Of a stretch of DNA of 64,000 bases, positions 21,655-31,903 are shown piece by piece. A program made the position numbers and the translations under genes. The DNA lies in NCBI GenBank assembly GCA_963402885.1, contig OY727093.1, forward strand, positions 22,133,409 through 22,197,408. Reading direction: 5' to 3'. The notes below the pieces were generated by a model. It was not told the origin of the DNA and searched no databases. It was given only the letters and a program-made list of their open reading frames with translations. Numbering within the stretch: the first letter of the stretch is position 1; each line of letters starts with the position of its first letter. This DNA comes from Antedon bifida. Its lineage: Eukaryota; Echinodermata; Crinoidea; Comatulida; Antedonidae.

Positions 21655-22270
21655 TTGGATATTTTTTATAATTTGCTAAATGCTGCCGTCAATGACACAG
21701 TGCCTAAAATTAGAAAGCACAGAAAGCTTCCTCCGTGGTTTGACAACGAGTTGAGAAGTGCGCTTCAACTCAAAGAAAAGTATTATAGATATCTGAAAAA
21801 ACATAATAATCGGTTAGCCCAAAGTAATTTCAAATTTGCTCACGCGTCCTTTAAACAAATGTGCAATAAAAAGTACAAAGATTACTTGGACTCTTTGGCT
21901 AAGCAAATTGTCACTAACAGTAAAAGATTTTGGAGCTGGATGAAAACTAAATACAAGTCAAATAATCTTCCTTCTGTCATGAGTCACGATAATATTTAAT
22001 TCCAGTCTAATTATGATAAAGCTACCACATTTAATTCTTATTTTATTATATATTCTTTTTTCAGTGAGCCTTCTCCGGACGTTCCCCGAGACTATCCAGC
22101 TCTTCCTGACTATGCGGTGGATAACTTGAGTTCGCCGTCTGTGAATCAGCATTCTGTGGAAAAGGCACTTAGTGACATTAATATCAATAAAGCTACTGGC
22201 ATTGATCAGATTAGTAACGTTGTCTTAAAGGGTGCCTCCTCCTCACTCTCTTATCCGCTTTGCAAATCTA
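21655..22270 (+). pseudogene. LINE EN-RT linker, copy 2
   Basis: It matches copy 1 from the 40-bp deletion onward (KHRKLPPWFDNELRS), with the same stop after MSHDNI. It then reads NINKATGIDQISNVVLKGAS and continues past the duplication edge into SLSYPLCKSIN before a stop. A short TCTATTATCTATCTATTATT microsatellite at about 22289-22315 separates it from the RT. Confidence 0.75.
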
Positions 22271-22307
22271 TTAATTAAAATTTATTAATCTATTATCTAT
22301 CTATTAT

Positions 22308-23652
22308 TTGCTATCTATTAATTCTGGGGTTTTTCCTTCATCTTGGAAACGCGCTAATATTGTCCCAATTCACAAGAGTGGTCCCAAAAAACTAATCTGT
22401 AACTATCGTCCTATTTTGTTATTGCCTACTGTGTCTAAGATTTTTGAGCGCATTGTGCATGATGGTTTGTCATCACATGTTGCTAATGCTTTAAGTCCTA
22501 GGCAGCATGGATTTGTCTCGGGGAGATCATACCAAACCAACCTTGCACTGCTTCTTGCTACATCATACGATGCAATTAACAGCAAGAAGCAGTGCGATGT
22601 GATTTACACTGATTTCTCTAAGGTTTGATTCCATTTCCCATGATTTGCTTATTTTTAAACTTTCCAAATTTGGTTTATCCGGTTCACTTTTAAGTTGGTT
22701 TAAAAGCTATTTAACTAATAGACAACAGCGTGTTGTCATTAGGGGGAGACATCTGATTGGCTCCCTGTGTTATCGGGCGTTTCGCAGGGCTCGATCCTGG
22801 GCCCGCTTTTGTTTAATTTATTTATCAACGATCTTCCTTTAAAATTTAATCATTCCGAGTCTCTTTTATTTGCTGACGATCTGAAATTGTTTAAAGTGAT
22901 TACTACTCCACAGGATGCTTTTTCACTTCAGGAGGATCTGGATGGTCTTGTGGAATGGACGGAGAAGTGGGGGCTGAAACTTAATGCTAATAAATGCAAA
23001 TATTTATCTATAACACTTAAAAAAAGGCCTGTGCTCTTCAATTATAATTTGAATGGACATGATCTTCAGATGGTTTATGTACAGAAGGATTAAGGTATTT
23101 TTATTGATAGTAAATTAAATTTTTGTTCACATATTATTCATGTGAATGATGGGCTTGATATGGAGAAATTGTAGGTTTATCAACAACGGCAGGGCACTTT
23201 TATCTTTATACAAATCTATTATACGTCCTCACCTTGAATATTGTTCCGTAATTTTCAATTCAATTTCTCCATGTCAGGCCCGTCGAATCGACACTGTTCA
23301 ACGGAAGTTTGTACGATTCCTGTCTTATAACTGTGTTAATTTTGCCTTTTCCATTGATTCTGTCAGCAATCGTCGAACGATATCTGATATGGTTTTTTTA
23401 TATAATATTTTAAATTCTAAATATGACTGTTCATTAATTTCACTATTTAATTTAAATGTCCCTGGTCGTACACGAAATAGACATTTATTGCATATTCCTT
23501 TTAGCCGTGTCGACTGTACTAAGAGGGGAATTTTTCATAGACTACCATATACATTTAATAATCTAAATAGCAATCATATTGATATTTTTAATGACAGGCT
23601 TGGTTATTTTAAGAGGAAGATTATGTGTTCACTTCTTGAAAAGCCTGCATAA
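22308..23652 (+). pseudogene. LINE reverse transcriptase and C-terminal domain (frameshifted)
   Basis: Segments in different frames give SINSGVFPSSWKRANIVPIH, CNYRPILLLPTVSKIFERIV, LSPRQHGFVSGRSYQTN, VIYTDFSKV then DSISHDLL, LSGVSQGSILGPLLFN, the catalytic ESLLFADDLKLF (about 22859-22893), and from 23146 LYKSIIRPHLEYCSVIFN with VQRKFVRFLSYN. This order is that of CR1/Jockey-group ORF2. Frameshifts occur near 22626, 22760, 23092 and 23145. Confidence 0.85.
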
Positions 23653-23849
23653 CCTGTTTGATTATTATAAATTTTAAATTGAAATTGTTTATGGCATGCT
23701 GATCTATGTTATTTATATATATATATATAAATCCAAAGGCAAATTACTGAAAAAAATGACAATGCTGTGGGTATCAGTGGCTGGATCTCAATGGAGATAC
23801 AAAAAAAAAAGCGAAAAGCTAAATCAAAATGATAAAGTAAACAGCCAGA

Positions 23850-23895
23850 AAAGTTAGCAGAGCTTTCGGGCAACACTAGCCCTTCATCAGTGCAA
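23850..23895 (-). ncRNA. Hammerhead ribozyme-like motif in the Penelope 3' UTR
   Basis: On the minus strand the box CTGATGA (23890-23884) is followed by one A, a stem GGGC (23882-23879), a 7-nt loop, its partner GCCC (23871-23868) and the box GAAA (23867-23864). A short stem III is possible as AGC-TCT-GCT, with A as the cleavage residue at 23855. Stem I is poor in this copy. PLE terminal regions are known to hold hammerheads with minimal stem III, so this is probably a decayed copy. Confidence 0.6.
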
Positions 23896-24132
23896 GTGAG
23901 GGAATTCGGATGAAGTCATAGCATATGAGTTGGCAAGTGCTGCCTGGGTGGACAGGAATAAAAGAAATATAACAATAGAAACAGCGTGTTGAATAGTGGG
24001 TGGAGACTGAATAAGAGTAGAAAACAAAGAAGGTAGCTTGGTAGAGATATAAACAATTTTGGAATGGAACTAAAAAAAGCTAAAATGGTGGTTAATATTG
24101 AAACTTAAATTTTGGTAGTCAATGGAATAATT

Positions 24133-24760
24133 TTACCGATCTGGGAGTATGTTCCTAATGTTAAGTCCAAAAGGTTTTGTGGTTTTAAGTAGTAATTCCC
24201 AGTGGTTTTCTTTGTCTTTGCGAGTTTTGTCGCTCCATTTGACATCGTGGTCTATTGCAATAACTCTGAAATTTGCAATCGAGTGACCAGCTGAATTAAA
24301 ATGTTCGGCTACAGGTTGATCAAGCTTTAATGTTTTGATAGCTGATCTATGTTGTGTCATTCTCATACGGAGAGTGTTTTTTGTTTCTCCGACGTACTGT
24401 TTGCTACAAATATTACAGTATATGAGATAAATGACGTTTTTGGTTAGACAATTAATTGATTGTCTTATCCGAAAAATGCGGCCAGTTTGGTTACTCTGAA
24501 ATTTTTCAGTAGAATCAACCAATGAACAAGTTTTGCAAGATTTGCCGCAAAGATGACTGCCCAAATTTTGGCTGTCATGAGAGTTAATTTCACTCGTAAA
24601 TTTGGATCTGACTAATATATCACGAAGGTTGAGAGGTCTACGAAATGCAATAATGGGTGGTTCCGGAAAAACAGTCCTGAGACGTTCTGTGGACTGTAGA
24701 ATGGGCATATGTTTCTCAATAATAGCCTGTAATGGAGGCAACCTAGGGTGGTATAAATAT
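24133..24760 (-). CDS. Penelope-like element GIY-YIG endonuclease domain (partial)
   Basis: The frame begins with RLPPLQAIIEKHMPIL and VFPEPPIIAFRRPLNLRDIL, the end of the PLE RT/linker. A Cys-rich CGKSCKTC motif follows, then VIYLIYCNICSKQYVGETKN, the GIY-YIG core in PLE form, and RMRMTQHRSAI, AEHFNSAGHSIANF and NHWELLLKTTKPFGLN with the expected His and Glu residues. It ends in ILPDR. The domain would nick target DNA to prime reverse transcription. The frame of about 205 residues has no internal stop. Confidence 0.9.
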
Positions 24761-24975
24761 CTATATATATATAAACACAGCAGGCAAAGAACATTAATTC
24801 TAAACCGCCCGGTGATATACTGAAATTTAATTAATTAATTTGAAACGATAAAGATGAGGTATATATATATATATATTTATCTGTATTTTATTGTTAACCG
24901 TTTTTGATGCTGTATTGTTTTATGTTTCAAACCTGTTAGTTTTGACTGAATAAAATAAAATAAAAATAAAACTAC

Positions 24976-25400
24976 TACAGAAACAACGCAGTTGGAATTG
25001 GTGCGAAAACTGCAACAAAGCATTCAATGAAGCGAAACGACTGATCACTCAAGACACAGTATTGCCGCACTATAACCCTGAGCTGCCAGTAAAGCTGGCA
25101 ACAGACGCTTCGCCTTATGGATTGGGAGCGGTACTGTCACACAGCCTATAGCATTTGCGTCTAGAAGTCTGACACCAGCCGAAAAAAACTATTCACAAAT
25201 TGATAAAGAGGCATTGGGAATAACATGGGCTGTAAAGAAATTCAGCTCCAATCTGATTGGAAGGAAGTTCACATTAATCACGGACAATCAACCGTTAACC
25301 AAATTGTTGAACCCATCCAGCGCAATACCGGCTACAGCCGCAGCGAGATTGACAAGACAAGCTTTATCATTTGTGATAAATAAAGTCACTGCATTTGTTC
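24976..25400 (+). pseudogene. Gypsy RNase H fragment
   Basis: It reads WNWCENCNKAFNEAKRLITQ, LPVKLATDASPYGLGAVLSH, then after a small deletion PIAFASRSLTPAEKNYSQID, KEALGITWAVKKF and FTLITDNQPLTKLL, the RNase H domain of Ty3/Gypsy pol. A gap of several residues and a frame change occur near 25143. It starts directly at the LINE tail and fades out after 25390. No LTR, RT or integrase belongs to it. Confidence 0.8.
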
Positions 25401-26900
25401 AAGATGATAGAAGCAAGAAACGAGTGAGGGACAAGCTCTGTCACGCTGAAATGTTATTAATTATTAGAACTTAATGGTGTATTTCATCAAAATATTGAAT
25501 GTCCAAAGTTACGCAATAATAATTTAAAAGTTTTAATAATTTTATATTAATTTTCCAAATGTATTCTTTAATACTAAAAGACTTTTGTGCTTTTTTAAAT
25601 GATTATTATAAATACACTTGTGTATTTGACAGTAATGTGAATAGTTTTCATATTATAATGTTTAAAATTAATTCTTTAATATTAAAAGACCCACATGTGA
25701 TATATTGCTTATAATAAATTTGCCAGTAGTATACTTTAAGGCCTACCATTTCCAATGGAAAGTGAACTTAATGTGTTTTCATTGAACTAATTATGTACAT
25801 AGTTTTTACTTTTATATAGTATATTAATAATACAACATTTGTTTACTACACTGATTCTAGAAAACTTTTGTAGACTTTACCAACCATTTCTAATGAAAAC
25901 AAGACTTTTTTTTGGTGTATTTCATGCATGTTGGATTTTTAAGAAATACGGTAGTTTAAATATTTAGATAAAAAAGATAATATACAGTAAATATTAATTG
26001 ATTTACAGTGGTGGTGGTACACAAATACAGTAGTTACATATTAAATAAAGAACTAGATACTACCTCACTAACACAATCCATGAAATGTGAATACTTATAC
26101 TTATATTATATATTATTGTGTAATACAGGTATTATATTTTAGATTTCTTTTTAGATTTGAAATAGTCTTAGCTTTCATTAAAACTACTCATTTTAGAGAA
26201 TACTGTGTTATGTTTTTATAGCCTACATTAATGTTTTTATAACTTTGTTTTGCGCAAACCTCCCAGCCCACATAACTACCATGCCCATATAATTACCATG
26301 CCCATAAAGATAAAGGCATGCAATTTAAATATATCGGTACTCAAAAACTGTCTAAAACCTCGAAAGTTTCTAAATATTTAAAGAAATCATTGTTTTTGTC
26401 AATTTCTCGCAAAGAAACAATTCATTCTTACATGATCATATTTTAACTACCAATTGTCCACACTCTTGAGAACTCATAATAAAAATATAATTAATGATAG
26501 ATAAAGCAGTTACCGAACATCAGCATCTTAAATATAAAAAAAACGTCCAATTGTTACTAATAAATGACAATTTTTCAGTTTTTCGTATGGAATAGATATT
26601 TATTTATGAATTTTAATATTTAGCGTGTGTGTTCAAAAACCAGTTGGCTACCCATATTGTAAATATTATATTATTTGATCAAGTAGTTTTAAACTTATTG
26701 CTTCACAAAAGTGACTGTGGACCTCAAAAAGTGCTATTTTTGCAGTAGGGATGTATACCTTTGAGGGGCAATTGCTCGAAATTGACTGGATATTTTTTTG
26801 AGAACTTTTCATAATAGTGTGGGAAATATGTTTATTTTAAAATATCAACTCTCAAAATCTATACCCCGAACGTTGGGACGAAATCCATTTTCTAGGCCTT
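25401..26900. other. AT-rich non-coding stretch
   Basis: No ORF, RNA gene or element end was recognised. There are weak internal repeats, such as AATACTAAAAGAC against AATATTAAAAGAC and two CCATGCCCATA copies near 26280-26310. Confidence 0.5.
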
Positions 26901-26916
26901 TTTTTAGCTACTGCTT

Positions 26917-27309
26917 ATGGCCTACAAAGACTGTGTTGCAAAGAGCGAAGTGAAATCAATACCAACCACGGATATTAACCTCGAAATATTAGAGCGGTTA
27001 AAGGCTTTAGAGGTACGCATTCAAGGGATCGAAAACAAGCCAAAATGTTATGACAGACCTCGGGCACAACCTCGAAGGAACGCCTGCTTCAAATGCGGCA
27101 AGATTGGTCATTTCGCCAGAAACTGTTATCAGACTAACAATCACCCCGCATCAGTGACACAGCAGCTGCGACAACAGGTTTACTTTGAACATCAGATTCT
27201 GTTCCAGCCACAAGGCCCTTTTCAACAATTTGGCAGACCATGGTATCCCACTAGTCAACAGCTTCCAGTAAACCTGGAACAGCTGCTGCCAACCATCAGC
27301 CTTCTTTAA
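26917..27309 (+). CDS. Gypsy gag C-terminal part with zinc knuckle
   Basis: The frame starts at an ATG and has a CCHC knuckle CFKCGKIGHFARNC at about 27088-27129, followed by a Gln-rich tail (QQLRQQ, FQQFGRPWYP). The knuckle binds the genomic RNA in retroelement Gag. The capsid region is missing upstream, where non-coding AT-rich DNA begins, so this is a partial gag. Confidence 0.75.
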   Translation: MAYKDCVAKSEVKSIPTTDINLEILERLKALEVRIQGIENKPKCYDRPRAQPRRNACFKCGKIGHFARNCYQTNNHPASVTQQLRQQVYFEHQILFQPQGPFQQFGRPWYPTSQQLPVNLEQLLPTISLL

Positions 27310-27346
27310 ATGGGTAGGACTTGCAGACGACGGGTTATCTGTTAGT

Positions 27347-27730
27347 ATGAATTTTTGTGCCCAAACAAATCGATTAATCCGTCCAGTGAATGAAGCTATG
27401 GTATCCATATCTGGTCAACTTTGTAATGCTCTTTTAGATACAGGTTTGCAAGTTACAACCATCACTGCAGATTTCGTCAATAATCACCCAACTTTAAAGG
27501 TAGATGGCCAACGAAGGGTACTTTTGACAAAACTTTACCGCAACAGAGTATTGAAGAGCGTCCACGACAAGCTGGGTCATCTCATATATGACCGCACTCT
27601 CGCCCTTCTAGAAGAACGATGTTTTTGGCCAAACTTGAGAAAAGAAGTACGAACATATATTGAAAGATGTAAAAGATGTACTTTACGTAAAACTCAGGAC
27701 CCACAAGCCAGCACCATTATCTGGAATTAA
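27347..27730 (+). pseudogene. Gypsy protease fused to integrase zinc-binding domain
   Basis: ISGQLCNALLDTGLQVTTIT gives the protease D-T-G at about 27437. After about 25 residues it runs into NRVLKSVHDKLGHLIYDRTL, CFWPNLRKEVRTYIERCKRC, the HHCC domain of integrase. The roughly 1.5-2 kb normally holding RT and RNase H has been lost, and the join is in one open frame. The resulting product would have no polymerase. Confidence 0.8.
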
Positions 27731-27736
27731 ATCATC

Positions 27737-28340
27737 TTGACCATCGGAGTTAGTTTGCCTGGATTTCCTGAGTCTGGAAGCTTCGTCAGGAGGAATAGAA
27801 AATGTTCTTGTAATCACGGACCACTTTACTCGCTACTCACAAGCCTACCCTACAAGGAACCAGACAGCTGTCACTGTGGCCCAGACTTTGTGGAGCAAAT
27901 TTATCATCCACTATGGGACACCTGAAAGGATACACAGCGACCAAGGAAAGTGTTTCGAGGCTGAGGTTATACAGGAACTGTGTAAACGCCTTGAAATGAA
28001 AAAAAGCCGAACCACACCTTACCACCCACAGGGGAATGGCATGACTGAGCGAGCGGTTCAACTCTACATTACTCAATATGTTGGGAACGCTTCAGCCTCA
28101 TCAGAAACCTCGGTGGCGTGACCATGTAGAGACCATGACACACGCCTACAATTGTATCATGCATTTATCAACTGGGTTCACCCCATTTTTTCTAATGTTT
28201 ATGCGTGAACCGAGAGTGTCTTCAGACTTAGTATTTGAACTAGATATAAATGGAGAGGAACTCACTGACACAAATGAAGCTGATTTCGTCCATCGACTCA
28301 GATACCAACTTCAAGAAGCTTACGACTTGGAGTTGATTTG
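27737..28340 (+). pseudogene. Gypsy integrase catalytic core (two frames)
   Basis: One frame has GGIENVLVITDHFTRYSQAY with the first Asp, AQTLWSKFIIHYGTPERIHS, DQGKCFEAEVIQELCK with the second Asp, and TPYHPQGNGMTERAVQ with the Glu equivalent. After a frame change near 28080 the core ends with KPRWRDHVETMTHAYNCIMH and STGFTPFFLMFMREPR. All three catalytic acidic positions are visible, but the frames are not continuous. Confidence 0.8.
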
Positions 28341-28730
28341 AACGTTGGAGACTCTGTTTTAGTCGCTAACAAGTCATTGTGTGGCCATAATAAACTGAGG
28401 GATAGATGGGAGGAAACACCATATACCATTATTCATCACATCCAAGGTCAGCCCACATTCACTGTGCGCCGAGATGATGATGGCAGAGAGCGAACTGTTC
28501 ACCGCAACCTATTGACGCCATGTACCTTTGAAAATGTTGATTGTGGTGGTAGTAGTTGCAACAGTACACAAGAGTCTCCTTCAACTGATGATGATGATCC
28601 AGAAGTTTACAGAACGAATGCAACTGACTTTATTCCTGCTGAATTTTGTACTCACTCCCCCACTACTAACATTATGGATAGGGATGGGCACTGCAGTAAT
28701 TATTTTGACAAAAGAAAGACTCCCACCTAA
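28338..28730 (+). CDS. Gypsy integrase C-terminal domain
   Basis: NVGDSVLVANKSLCGHNKLR, DRWEETPYTIIHHIQGQPTF and TVRRDDDGRERTVHRNLLTP match the integrase C-terminal SH3-like fold that reads GDxVLV, then the strand around the V..R....TVHRN motif. A low-complexity acidic tail follows. It continues the integrase from a different frame across a frameshift at 28338. Confidence 0.75.
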   Translation: MNVGDSVLVANKSLCGHNKLRDRWEETPYTIIHHIQGQPTFTVRRDDDGRERTVHRNLLTPCTFENVDCGGSSCNSTQESPSTDDDDPEVYRTNATDFIPAEFCTHSPTTNIMDRDGHCSNYFDKRKTPT

Positions 28731-28790
28731 ACGGTTTGGAGAATGGAAAACTAATGATGTTTTTTCTCGTAAATAAGAATATGTTTATAA

Positions 28791-29350
28791 TTTTTATCTA
28801 TAATTATGTCGTTGGGACAACATCACTCTTAAGCTGGGGTGGGTGTGAAGGTACATACCTGTACATGTAGACATTATTAAAAGTATTTACTGTAGATAGG
28901 TTACACAGCCTAAATTTGTTTAAATTTTATATCTTTCATTTTATATCTTTCATTTTATCCAATTATGTTAGTATGGTATATCATATGTAATGTTGTTAGG
29001 GACTAACAACGATTTAAGCTGTGGTGGATGTGAGGGTATAAATTGTACACCTCCGCATAGAATAAATAGGGCTGTGTAATATCGCAGCAATGTGATACTG
29101 CCCTCTAGAGAGAAAAGGATAAATAGATATGGAGATGGAATCCAAACAGTCAGTGTGTCCATTGAGTTTTATTGAGTATTCGGCCTAATTTACATATCTA
29201 AAAGTGTATTTACCAACCAACATTATAGGCGGGACAATTTACATGTAATCTGTCTTGTTCCTGTTTACTGCTAGCGACTTTTCTGTTATTAAACAATTGC
29301 GATTAAACTGGAAACTGAATCAGGTCTATTCTATTATGTGTCAGTGATCA
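28791..29350 (+). repeat. Probable 3' LTR or 3' UTR of the deleted Gypsy element
   Basis: AAGCTGGGGTGGG at about 28831 resembles a polypurine tract followed by TGTGAAGG (28844 on). A similar AAGCTGTGGTGGATGTGAGGG occurs at 29015, as if two element ends lie close together. No clear LTR limits could be fixed: CA-ending candidates exist near 29350. Confidence 0.4.
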
Positions 29351-29354
29351 TTAA

Positions 29355-29690
29355 TTGCTCTCCCACAAGCTATTCGAACACCAACGGACACGAATCGAAG
29401 GTCACACTTACCTTCTTTCAAAAGATATAAATGAAACCATTGACATTCTGACCAACAAATCTGATACTACATCATCCAAGGATACTTCGATAAACTCATT
29501 TAGGAACCAGTGTACTAAAGTGATAGAACATTTGACAGTTCTATTTCATCATGAGTCGTCGCTACGGAGTAGTACGAGAGACAGTACCGCGCATGCGTAT
29601 GTCAGTTGTACCGTTCATGTACATGCTGCTAGTCATTTTCACTTATCAGATAGAATAAATTTCCAAACTACAGGTTCAAAGTTTTTGTAG
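29355..29690 (+). pseudogene. Possible DIRS ORF1 (gag-like) tail
   Basis: The frame reads LSHKLFEHQRTRIEGHTYLL, TSINSFRNQCTKVIEHLTVL and FHHESSLRSSTRD. I recognise only the general style of a DIRS ORF1 region lying before RT; no domain motif was identified. Its second half overlaps the inverted-repeat segment at 29543-29600. The function is not established. Confidence 0.35.
29543..29600 (+). repeat. Left arm of DIRS inverted repeat
   Basis: GTTCTATTTCATCATGAGTC, GTCGCTACGGAGTA and GTACGAGAGAC are, with few mismatches, the reverse complement of 37152-37199. The following AGTACCGCGCATGCGTATG also matches the palindrome core near 37360-37390 in reverse complement. Confidence 0.6.
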
Positions 29691-29808
29691 ATTTTCCACC
29701 TAGACTGGTCAATTCAGATAAGTATATAGACACTACAGAGAGTTTACAGGTTATTTCTTGTTTCTCAATGGAGAAACAAATATATTGAATATAAACACTT
29801 TAAAATGG

Positions 29809-30229
29809 ACACAATCAATACCGCATTAAGTATGATAACGAAGAATTGTTGGATGGCCTCTATAGACTTAAAGGATGTGTGGGAATACACAAGGATTCTC
29901 AGAAGTATCTAAAATTCCACTATCAGGGAGAGCTTTATAAACATACAGTATATCCAAATGGTCTTTCCTTTTACCCACGAACATTTACCAAGCTATTAAA
30001 ACCACCACTTAGTTTTCTGAGAAAGAGAGGACATATTCTATGTGCCTATATTGATGATCTACTATTAGTAGGATCCACATACAAGAGATGCGTTGATACT
30101 ATTATGGAAACAATAAATTCAGGTAATATGAAAATTACTTTGACAAGTCCAAAAATTGATCGACTTGCTGACTGTAGCACAGATTATTGGGTATATGGTG
30201 TCAAGCATCCCTGCTGTACAATATGGTAA
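29809..30229 (+). pseudogene. DIRS reverse transcriptase fragment
   Basis: One frame gives NCWMASIDLKDVWEY at about 29849; a frame change then gives DSQKYLKFHYQGELYKHTVY, PNGLSFYPRTFTKLLKPPL and HILCAYIDDLLLVGSTYKRC with the catalytic YIDD at about 30049-30060. The W or DLKDAYY-type motif and PNGL are typical of DIRS RTs. The N-terminal fingers are missing. Confidence 0.85.
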
Positions 30230-30867
30230 ATGCCATTATCGGGCAGTGGAGAGGGATAAGATTAATGCTTTAAAGACAGCCAGAGGAAATTTTGACTGTA
30301 AAATGGGTTTGTCATCCTCGACTATTGAGGATCTACAATGGTGGCTGATAAACCTACCACAATGTTTTAATGTAATTGGACACTTAGCAATTGATTTAAC
30401 TATTTACACAGACGCCTCTCTTTCTGGTTGGGGGGGGGGGGGGGGCGGCAATGGGTGAAGCCGCTACAGGTGGTCATTGGACAGTAAATGAGAGAAAATA
30501 CCATATAAATTAATTAGAGCTATTGGCTGCATATTTTGGCCTGAAATCCTTTTCCAAACAAGTTCTAGGTAAACAGGTAAAGCTCATGATTGACAATACT
30601 ACTGCTGTTTCCATTATAAATAATATGGGAACATGTCACAGTGATCCTTGTAATGATATTACACAGACAATTTGGGCATTTTGTAAAAGTAATAATATTT
30701 GGATTACTGCAGCCCACATACCAGGAGTGCTTAATGTTACTGCTGATTTTGAATCTCGAAGACAGAATATAGATACAGAATGGATGCTTAATTCTAAAAC
30801 TTTATGTGAGGTTCTAACAAAACTTAATGTTCTATACCCACAATTGATTTATTTGCATCAAGACTAA
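30156..30867 (+). pseudogene. DIRS RNase H region
   Basis: LLTVAQIIGYMVSSIPAVQY and DLQWWLINLPQCFNVIG lead to LTIYTDASLSGWG, the RNase H first Asp (about 30408), where a run of 16 G (30431-30446) breaks the frame. The other frame (to 30867) gives LELLAAYFGLKSF (Glu), VKLMIDNTTAVSIIN (Asp) and HIPGVLNVTADFESRR (final Asp). RNase H would remove RNA from the RNA-DNA hybrid. The G run may be a slippage or sequencing hotspot. Confidence 0.8.
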
Positions 30868-30940
30868 ATAAACAATTTGATAAATACATCTCTTATAGGC
30901 AAGATCCATATGCAACAGATATTGATGCGTTTAGAATATC

Positions 30941-31903
30941 ATGGCAAAATATATTATGTTATTGCTTTCCCCCTTTTTATTGTGTTCTCAGGGTTACACA
31001 GAAAATAATACAAGACAAGGCGCAAGGAATTCTAGTAGTACCAGATTGGCCATCCCAATCGTGGTAACCCATGCTGCTGGGGATACTAAAGGAAGCAACA
31101 CAAATTCAACCGGCACCAGACTTTCTGGTGATGCCAGCACAACCGGGCTTGACTCATCCTCTACACAAAAAACTACGACTGCTCATATGTCATGTATCAG
31201 AAGAAGCTTATTATCAAAGGGATTTACCTCAGGTACAATAGATATCATACTAGCATCTTGGCGAGAAGGAACAAAGATTCAATATCAAACTATGGCTAAC
31301 AGATGGTTTGAATTTTGTGAGAGAAAAAATTGTGACATTATTTCGCCACATGTGACATTACCACTTGAGTTTTTATCAGATATGTTTAATTCAGGTTTAT
31401 CGTACAGTTCTATTAATACTGCTAGAAGTATGTTGTCCTCTCTTTTTGCTGTAGGTCAAGAGTATGCATCTTTTGGTCAATTACCTATTGTGAAACGCTT
31501 TATGAAGGGTATTTTTGGATTAAGACCATCTTTACCAAGGTACAGTTATACATGGAATGTCAATGTTGGCTTAGATTACATTAGAGGGCAACCATCAATC
31601 CAAGAATCATCGCTGAAAGAATTATCACAAAGATTGGCATTCTTATTGTGTCTTTTAAGTGGTCAAAGGTGCCAGACGATATTAAATCTCTTGATTGCAA
31701 ATATGGAAAAGAGTGATCATAAAATTGTTTTCTATGTAATTGAAAAATTAAAGCATACACGGGTTGGCTCACATCAAAAGCCATTGGAATTCAATGCGTT
31801 TCCATCTGACAAAAAATTATGCATTGTGTCTTTGTTGACAGAATATCTTTCACGTACAAGTGTTTTTCACCAGGATAAGGCACAGCTACATTTCCCCACA
31901 TAA
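30941..31903 (+). pseudogene. DIRS tyrosine recombinase, N-terminal and first catalytic part
   Basis: The first part of this frame is out of the family frame; an overlapping frame there looks like the RNase H-recombinase linker. From about 31180 it reads SCIRRSLLSKGFTSGTIDII, KIQYQTMANRWFEFC, VTLPLEFLSDMF, and LSQRLAFLLCLLSGQRCQTI with the first catalytic Arg at about 31668. It ends at 31903 by a frame change and continues at 31860-32120. The recombinase joins the circular DNA intermediate to the genome. Confidence 0.8.

Larger units (their letters stand above)
16380..22249. repeat. Large tandem duplication, unit 2 (5870 bp)
   Basis: It repeats unit 1. The 48-bp length difference is explained by five deletions here: 1 bp in an A run (about 16575), 2 bp near 19825, about 1 bp at 20907, 4 bp near 21024 and 40 bp near 21614. 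Only about three substitutions were noted, including AAGAAATTT to AAGACATTT at 17931. The join at 16379/16380 is CACTCT directly against GATTGGG. Confidence 0.95.
23736..24790 (-). mobile_element. Penelope-like element (PLE), 5'-truncated, in the LINE 3' UTR
   Basis: A minus-strand GIY-YIG-encoding segment (24133-24760) is followed by a 3' UTR reaching the AATCCAAAGGCAAATTACTG edge at about 23736. LINE 3' UTR sequence with AT microsatellite lies on both sides, so the PLE inserted into it. The RT part is missing through truncation near 24760-24790. The 3' UTR carries a hammerhead-like motif, as known for PLE terminal repeats. Confidence 0.85.
20528..24970 (+). mobile_element. 2A-bearing CR1/Jockey-group LINE, copy 2 with RT and 3' end
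   Basis: After the BEL LTR come the 2A region, endonuclease, linker and (beyond the duplication edge at 22249) the RT and C-terminal domain to 23652. The 3' UTR is interrupted at about 23736 by a Penelope-like element and resumes at about 24790, ending in GAATAAAATAAAATAAAAAT at about 24970. Inserted material and frameshifts make it inactive. Confidence 0.85.
26917..28790 (+). mobile_element. Internally deleted Gypsy element (gag, protease, integrase)
   Basis: Gag zinc knuckle, protease and integrase modules follow each other in Gypsy order, but RT and RNase H are absent: protease sequence passes within one frame into the integrase zinc-binding domain at about 27505-27530. Frameshifts break integrase into three parts. 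Sequence after 28790 may be the 3' LTR. Confidence 0.8.

Noticed and set aside
30431-30446. G16 run as a G-quadruplex control element
   Set aside because: It sits inside the RNase H coding sequence as a frame-breaking homopolymer, more simply a slippage or sequencing artefact.
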